A stretch of 12,713 bases of DNA, from positions 1 through 12,713 of the forward strand of contig JAGABO010000121.1 of NCBI GenBank assembly GCA_017614655.1. The letters are read 5' to 3'. Under the pieces are notes generated by a model. The model had not been told where the DNA came from, did not search any database, and was given only the letters and a program-made list of their open reading frames with translations. The DNA is from Treponema sp. Its GTDB lineage: Bacteria > Spirochaetota > Spirochaetia > Treponematales > Treponemataceae. Made by a program: the position numbers and the translations under genes. This document shows, piece after piece, positions 8,210 through 12,713 of this stretch; positions within the stretch are counted from its first letter, which is position 1, and each line of letters begins with the position of its first letter.

Positions 8210-10581
8210 AACCGGCTGAACGGCTAAAAAAAATATTCCGGTCACGCAGAGCCCGTATCTGGTTCTGCGTGGCTTCTCTTCTTGCTGTAATCATACTTCT
8301 CTTTTCCGTTCATATTTTTTATATGAGGGTTTACGGAAATATCTATGACGGCACAGAGTTTTCTGTTTCTTATGAAGACAGAAACGGTAATCTGCTTCAG
8401 GTATTTCTTACAGAAGATGAACAGTACAGAATATACAAACCTCTTTCTGCATATCCTCCGGAGTTTATAGAAGCTCTGCTTATGCAGGAAGACAAATTCT
8501 TTTATTCACACTTCGGAGTAAATCCAGTTGCTGTTGTAAAAGCCGGATGGGAAACTTACGTAAAAAAATCCAGGCGAATTGGTGCATCAACAATTACGAT
8601 GCAGGTAGCCAAATTAAAATACGGCATATATACAAAGTCGATTCCGGGAAAAATCAAACAGATTATAAGTGCACTGTATCTGGAACTCTGTTTTTCGAAA
8701 AACGAAATTCTTGAACTGTATCTGAATCTGGCTCCCTGCGGTTATAATATAGAAGGTTTTGCAACTGCAAGCTGGTATTATTTTGGAAAAGATATTTCAA
8801 AACTAAACCTCTCCGAAAATATCATGCTGTGTGTTCTTCCTCAGAATCCGTCAAAACGAAGTCCGTCTCCAGAACGAACTCCTTCTGAGTTAATAGAAGC
8901 ACGCAAAGTTTTATTTTCGTCCTGGGTAGAAAAACATCCCGAAGATGCAGAAAAAGAAATTTACATGGACATGCAGTTAGGTGTTGAATGCAAATTTCCT
9001 ATGGAAGCGCGGCATTTTACAGAAATGCTTCTTTACGAAGACAACATTACTGCAAGAGAAACTGTAAAAACAACTCTTAATCTTCCCGTTCAAAAAAAAT
9101 GTGAAGAAATCTTTTTTTCTTATCTGAATAAAAACCGGAGCTTTGGAGTCCGTAATGCAGCGATTCTTCTTGTTGACTGGAAGAAAATGGAAGTTGTCGC
9201 AAACATAGGTGCTGCAAATTATTACGACAATGACATTCAGGGTAAAGTTAATGCAACTACATCAAAGCGCTCTCCCGGTTCAACATTAAAACCATTTATT
9301 TATGCAATGGCACTTGAGCAGGGTCTCATTCATTACAGGACAATGCTCAAAGACATACCGACAACCTTTAATGAATATTCTCCCGACAACTACGGAAGTA
9401 TTTTTAAAGGGCCGGTGCAGGCCTGGTTTGCACTTGGCGACAGCAGAAACATTCCGGCAATTTATCTTGAACAGAATCTAAAAGAAAGAAACCTCTACGA
9501 TTACATGACGGATGCAGGAATTACAGGCCTTAAAGACAGAGACCACTACGGACTTTCCATAGTTCTTGGAACTGCTGACGTTACCATGATGGAACTTGCA
9601 GAACTTTACTGTACGATTCCCAACGGCGGCCTTCAGAAAGAAATACGTTCTGTAGTACAGAGCTCGCCTAAAAAAGAAAAAAGAATGCTTACTCCCGAAA
9701 GTGCCTGGATCGTCCAAAAAATGCTCGAAGCAAATGTTCCGCCGTATCAGAGTAAACCTTCAGAAATAAAATCTATTCCGGTTGCTTACAAAACAGGAAC
9801 ATCTATCGGATTTAAAGATGCCTGGTCAGCTGGAATTTTTGACAGATATGTTCTTATTGTCTGGGTTGGAAACTTTAACGGAGAAGGAAACAATGCATTC
9901 CTCGGACGCCACATGGCAGCCCCGCTTTTTTTTGATATAGCTTACAGTCTTCTCTCTTCGACACCAAAAAATGAACTTCTCCCCGAAGCTGTAATGCCGC
10001 AGAACGTTGTAGAAACAGAAGTCTGTGCCGTATCGGTAAGCTTACCCACAGAATGCTGCGAACACAGAGAGCTTACTTATTTTATTCCCGGTGTGTCTCC
10101 AATTCAAAAATGTAAGATTCACAGAAAAATAAACATTGATACAAGAACCGGTTACAGAACGGACGAAACCGACAAGCCTTACGTAAAAACAGTTATCCGA
10201 GAATTCTGGCCGAGCGATTTAATGGCATTATTTGAAGAAGCAGGACTTCCAAGACTTAAGCCGCCTTCGTATCCACCGGAAGATAAACGACTTGATTCTG
10301 GAACAAAGGGATATCCGCCTCAGATAACATCGCTCTTAAGCGGAACAGATTACATTTACAGACCTAAGGATCCTAAAAAAAATAAAGTCCTGCTTTATGC
10401 TGCAACAGATCCTGAATCTACCGAACTGCTCTGGTTTAACGGTTCAAGTTTTATCGGTCATGCAAAACCGTCACAGATTCTCGAATGGGAAATAACTCCC
10501 GGGGTTCATGAAATAACTGTAACAGATCAGATGGGCCGTGCTGATTCAATTACAATTTCCGTAAAAGAAACTGAATACTAA
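8206..10581 (+). CDS. pbpC: Penicillin-binding protein 1C (bifunctional GT51 glycosyltransferase/transpeptidase)
   Basis: A 791-residue class A PBP that polymerizes lipid II and contains a crosslinking domain, in the periplasm and anchored by one N-terminal membrane helix (about 19-40) after a basic cytoplasmic tail. GT51 motifs: QEDKFFYSHFGVNP with catalytic E95, GASTITMQ (126-133), and ELYLNLAPCGYNIEG from E170. Transpeptidase motifs are all intact: SPGSTLKPF with nucleophile S359 and K362, S413-R-N415 (SxN), and K529-T-G531 (KTG). After the transpeptidase comes the PBP1C-type segment (SPIQKCKIHRKINIDTRTGY, 631-650). It is followed by a C-terminal beta domain at about 704-787 (PPQITSLLSG... 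GVHEITVTD), matching the BiPBP C-terminal domain that separates PBP1C from PBP1A/1B. Length is close to E. coli PBP1C (770). The start codon overlaps the A2M stop (ATGA) and lacks a strong Shine-Dalgarno, so translation probably depends on coupling. The pairing suggests wall repair alongside protease trapping. Confidence 0.93.
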   Translation: MKPAERLKKIFRSRRARIWFCVASLLAVIILLFSVHIFYMRVYGNIYDGTEFSVSYEDRNGNLLQVFLTEDEQYRIYKPLSAYPPEFIEALLMQEDKFFYSHFGVNPVAVVKAGWETYVKKSRRIGASTITMQVAKLKYGIYTKSIPGKIKQIISALYLELCFSKNEILELYLNLAPCGYNIEGFATASWYYFGKDISKLNLSENIMLCVLPQNPSKRSPSPERTPSELIEARKVLFSSWVEKHPEDAEKEIYMDMQLGVECKFPMEARHFTEMLLYEDNITARETVKTTLNLPVQKKCEEIFFSYLNKNRSFGVRNAAILLVDWKKMEVVANIGAANYYDNDIQGKVNATTSKRSPGSTLKPFIYAMALEQGLIHYRTMLKDIPTTFNEYSPDNYGSIFKGPVQAWFALGDSRNIPAIYLEQNLKERNLYDYMTDAGITGLKDRDHYGLSIVLGTADVTMMELAELYCTIPNGGLQKEIRSVVQSSPKKEKRMLTPESAWIVQKMLEANVPPYQSKPSEIKSIPVAYKTGTSIGFKDAWSAGIFDRYVLIVWVGNFNGEGNNAFLGRHMAAPLFFDIAYSLLSSTPKNELLPEAVMPQNVVETEVCAVSVSLPTECCEHRELTYFIPGVSPIQKCKIHRKINIDTRTGYRTDETDKPYVKTVIREFWPSDLMALFEEAGLPRLKPPSYPPEDKRLDSGTKGYPPQITSLLSGTDYIYRPKDPKKNKVLLYAATDPESTELLWFNGSSFIGHAKPSQILEWEITPGVHEITVTDQMGRADSITISVKETEY

Positions 10582-10600
10582 ATTCACAATGCAATAAAAA

Positions 10601-10653
10601 AAAGAAGCTGTTCAAAAGATTTACACAACGTAAACTTATTGAACAGCCTCTTT
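10601..10653. terminator. Bidirectional terminator between convergent PBP1C and ABC genes
   Basis: Arms 10601-10615 (AAAGAAGCTGTTCAA) and 10639-10653 (TTGAACAGCCTCTTT) pair at 14 of 15 positions. The single mismatch is A-C in plus-strand RNA but becomes a G-U wobble in minus-strand RNA. The loop contains a further 5-bp stem (TTTAC 10620-10624 with GTAAA 10630-10634). On the minus strand the hairpin is followed by a run of eight U, counting the arm's last three, an ideal intrinsic terminator for the ABC operon. On the plus strand the tail (TTTAAAACTTTCT) is poorer but may still stop PBP1C transcripts. Confidence 0.8.
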
Positions 10654-10680
10654 AAAACTTTCTATGAATATAAAAGTCTT

Positions 10681-12144
10681 TTACTGCTTTTCTGCAGCGT
10701 ACATTCCTATAAGTTCAGGAAAGTCATAGTTCTTTTCGATGAAGTACCTTAAGTCAAAGTCTTCATGCGTTACTACAATCAGGATTGTTGCATGAACTGT
10801 AAGATAATCAGAAATTACCTTCATTACATGCAGGCGCGTATCGAAGTCGATGTGAGCAAAAGGTTCATCAAGAAGAAGGATGTCCGGCTTTGCAGTAAGC
10901 GCACGTGCAATATCAACACGCTTAGACTCACCGGAAGAAAGTGCCTGCGGAAGACAATTCAGGTGATCAGCTGTAAGGCCAACCTTTTCCAGATTTTCCG
11001 TAAACTCTTCTATCGTTCCTTCAATTCCTGCTTTAGAAATCTGTTCAAAAGACTTGCGGATTGTAAGGTCCGGGAAGAACGAGAATCTTGAATCCTGCTG
11101 AACAACTGCCATCCTTTTACGGAATGGTTTAAATGGAGCAGGGTCTTTTCCGTTTTCCTTCGGCTTAAGTTTAACAAGGTCGTTTCCTTCCATGAGGATT
11201 TCACCGCCTGTTTCATCAAGAAGACGAAGAATTGCCTTTATCATGCTGGACTTTCCGCAGCCCGACGGTCCTGTAATTCCGTAAACAGTTGAACGTTCAA
11301 ACTCAAGGTTAAGGCCCTTAAATGCCGTAAACTTGTGCTGACCGAACATGCCGCGTTTAAAGTAAGACTGTGAAACTTCCTTAAGTTCAATTGCTGAACC
11401 GCTGGCGCCTTTCTTTGCCTCGGGCTTTTCGTATCCTTCGAGTTCGGGAAGTTCATTAAGTTTGATCATTTCACCGTCTTTAAGAATATAAGCCTGAGTT
11501 AAAGTAAGACGACGGATAAAATCAACATCGTGACTTACCATAAGGAAGGTCTTCGTCTTGTCGCAGAGAATCTCTTTATTCAAAAACTCAACAAAACTTT
11601 TGCGCAGATTGCGGTCAAGGTTTACAGTCGGTTCATCAAGAAGAATAAGGTTACCCTGGCGCGAAAGAAGAATCATCAGAGTGATTCGCTGCATTTCACC
11701 GCCGGAAACTTCATCAGGATAGTTGCGTGCGTACTTTTCAAAGTCCATCGAAAAATACTGTGCAAGACGGGAAACAATTACATCCCTTGCACCCGGAGCA
11801 AGAAGAGCAAGATTCTGATCCAGCGTAAGAGACGGATTCATCACCATTGCAGTTTCTGCAGGAATAAACATAAGGCCCGACTGTTCAATCTGAACCCAGC
11901 GCTTAAAGTCCTGCTTCTTTCCGTCTATGTAAGAATCAAATCCGTTTACTTTCTGAGAACCTTCAAAAGAGAAGATGTTCATTGGAAGAATACCGGCAAT
12001 CGATTTAAGCAGAACTGATTTTCCTGTACCGGTTACTCCCATGATAACAGTGGAAGTTCCTTCGTCCAGAGAAAAGTTACAGTGATTAAGAGTAATCCTT
12101 TCTCCAAGATGAATGCTGAAGTCAATAAATTCTACTGGTTTCAT
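10681..12144 (-). CDS. ABC importer ATP-binding protein with two fused ATPase domains (peptide/nickel DppD-DppF type)
   Basis: A 487-residue cytoplasmic protein containing two complete ABC domains in tandem, which would power the adjacent permease. Domain 1 (about 1-235): Walker A GVTGTGKS 36-43, signature VSGGEMQR from 146, Walker B LILLDEP 166-172, switch H205. Domain 2 (about 250-485): Walker A GPSGCGKS 292-299, Q-loop VVQQD (Q349/Q350), signature LSSGE 402-406, Walker B ILLLDEP 422-428, switch H460. A charged linker (about 232-250) joins them. The layout matches fused DppD/DppF-like ATPases of peptide or nickel importers, without the C-terminal oligopeptide extension. Two deviations are seen: the domain 1 Q-loop reads FIPAETAMVMNP with Ala96 where Gln is expected, and the domain 2 signature has Ser for the first Gly. 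Its ATG overlaps the permease stop (ATGA) and has a strong AGGAGG 7 bases upstream. Substrate cannot be assigned, as no binding protein is in the window. Confidence 0.88.
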   Translation of the reverse strand: MKPVEFIDFSIHLGERITLNHCNFSLDEGTSTVIMGVTGTGKSVLLKSIAGILPMNIFSFEGSQKVNGFDSYIDGKKQDFKRWVQIEQSGLMFIPAETAMVMNPSLTLDQNLALLAPGARDVIVSRLAQYFSMDFEKYARNYPDEVSGGEMQRITLMILLSRQGNLILLDEPTVNLDRNLRKSFVEFLNKEILCDKTKTFLMVSHDVDFIRRLTLTQAYILKDGEMIKLNELPELEGYEKPEAKKGASGSAIELKEVSQSYFKRGMFGQHKFTAFKGLNLEFERSTVYGITGPSGCGKSSMIKAILRLLDETGGEILMEGNDLVKLKPKENGKDPAPFKPFRKRMAVVQQDSRFSFFPDLTIRKSFEQISKAGIEGTIEEFTENLEKVGLTADHLNCLPQALSSGESKRVDIARALTAKPDILLLDEPFAHIDFDTRLHVMKVISDYLTVHATILIVVTHEDFDLRYFIEKNYDFPELIGMYAAEKQ

Positions 12145-12713
12145 GCAGCTGCCTCCTGTTTTTTATTGCCGAGAATCATGAGGAATGCAACTGTAATGGC
12201 AATAACGATTAACGCCGGAATCCAGAAGTAGAACGACGGATAATCAGAAGCACCGAAGATTGCAGAACGATAAGCCGCAATCAATGAACCTGGGCTTGTA
12301 TGCTGAGGAGAACCGTTTTCTCCAAAGCCAAGCTGAACTACATAACCGAACGATGTATCAAGAACAAGAGTCTTAATAAGAATACCTGCGGCAACACGCT
12401 TAAGGGTATCTTTCATAAGAGAAGTCCTCATCAATACCGAAAGGATTCTGTTTTTGGTAAAACCGTATGAACGGAACGAAACGCTGTACTTACGGTTATA
12501 CAAATCAGAAAGCGGAATAGAAATACTTCGCACAGCTTCCGGAAGAACCGTTACTGTTGCAGCGCCAACAAAGACCATGAGCGAAACCCAGGTTGCAGTA
12601 TTTGCCTTACCGTTACTTAAAACTCCGGAAACCGGAACATAACAGAACAGCGCTATGATGATAGACGGAATTGATTCAAATGCACTCAAAATACTTGCAA
12701 AACCTCTTCCGGC
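12141..12713 (-). CDS. ABC transporter permease, DppC/OppC-like (partial, N-terminus off window)
   Basis: The frame is open to the right edge and continues upstream of the TTG at 12689 (AGRGFASI precedes it in frame), so the visible 190 codons are the C-terminal part of a longer inner-membrane permease. Hydrophobic segments are seen at SIPSIIIALFCYVPVSG, TWVSLMVFVGAATVTVLPEAV, around LVLDTSFGYVVQLGF, and FYFWIPALIVIAITVAFLMILG near the end. Between segments 2 and 3 the loop YSVSFRSYGFTKNRILSV occupies the place of the EAA coupling loop of binding-protein-dependent permeases (EAA---G---------I). The Gly is kept but the EAA residues are replaced, so it is a divergent version. It ends with a short basic, Ala-rich tail (GNKKQEAAA). 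The stop overlaps the ATPase start by ATGA, indicating one operon. The family resembles peptide/nickel importers; substrate unknown. Confidence 0.78.
   Translation of the reverse strand, partial: AGRGFASILSAFESIPSIIIALFCYVPVSGVLSNGKANTATWVSLMVFVGAATVTVLPEAVRSISIPLSDLYNRKYSVSFRSYGFTKNRILSVLMRTSLMKDTLKRVAAGILIKTLVLDTSFGYVVQLGFGENGSPQHTSPGSLIAAYRSAIFGASDYPSFYFWIPALIVIAITVAFLMILGNKKQEAAA
12152..12157 (-). promoter_or_regulatory. Strong Shine-Dalgarno for the fused ATPase inside the permease gene
   Basis: The minus strand reads AGGAGG here, 7 bases before the ATPase ATG at 12144 and within the last codons of the permease. Together with the ATGA overlap it suggests efficient re-initiation, so the ATPase can be made at or above the permease level. 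This contrasts with the ATGA overlap at 8206, which has no such site. Confidence 0.7.

Noticed and set aside
9478..9717. Minus-strand small gene inside the PBP1C gene
   Set aside because: It overlaps the transpeptidase domain fully, has no ribosome-binding site worth noting, and encodes a Phe- and Ser-rich product with no match.
11530..12018. Plus-strand reading frame of 162 codons
   Set aside because: It is antisense to the first ATPase domain, whose Walker A, signature and Walker B motifs are clear. Its basic, Lys-rich product is typical of an antisense shadow.
12687..12689. TTG as the start codon of the permease
   Set aside because: The frame continues without a stop to the window edge, and the upstream residues AGRGFASI fit a permease loop. 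The true start is off the window.

Overview
The window reads as chromosomal DNA of a diderm bacterium, most likely a spirochaete of the Treponema type. That placement is an inference. It rests on moderately AT-rich DNA, a lipobox looser than the enterobacterial consensus (LFS|C), and the overall look of the proteins. No rRNA or tRNA gene, insertion sequence, CRISPR array or phage gene was seen, and the window is densely coding, with no gene-free stretch over 100 bases.

Left end (1-1131, minus strand): the N-terminal 377 codons of a cobalamin-binding-domain radical SAM protein, whose remainder lies off the left edge. A 98-bp AT-rich divergent spacer (1132-1229) separates it from an M18 zinc aminopeptidase on the plus strand (1230-2573, GTG start). 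The spacer holds a perfect 12-bp palindrome and an inverted repeat that places a TATAAT box on each strand.

Centre (2609-10581, plus strand): a two-gene cell-envelope unit. The first gene encodes an 1866-residue lipoprotein of the bacterial alpha-2-macroglobulin family, with an intact CxEQ thioester motif and a plausible Gly/Lys-rich bait segment. It overlaps by ATGA with a class A penicillin-binding protein of the PBP1C type (GT51 glycosyltransferase, transpeptidase and C-terminal PBP1C domain). This is the same pairing as yfhM-pbpC of Escherichia coli. The proposed family role is a membrane-anchored protease trap coupled to a peptidoglycan synthase that repairs the wall where the envelope has been breached. 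The aminopeptidase lies only 35 bp upstream on the same strand and may be co-transcribed, although a candidate promoter lies in the gap.

Right end (10681-12713, minus strand): a dipeptide/oligopeptide-type ABC importer segment. It comprises the C-terminal part of a permease running off the right edge and a single polypeptide carrying two fused ATPase domains, again overlapping by ATGA. The two ATPase halves are asymmetric: half 1 lacks the usual Q-loop glutamine and half 2 has LSSGE instead of LSGGE. A long hairpin at 10601-10653 sits between the convergent PBP1C and ABC genes and looks like a shared bidirectional terminator.

No clearly undescribed system was found. The points most worth a second look are the A2M-PBP1C pair in a probable spirochaete, the asymmetric fused ATPase, and the face-to-face promoter arrangement in the divergent spacer.
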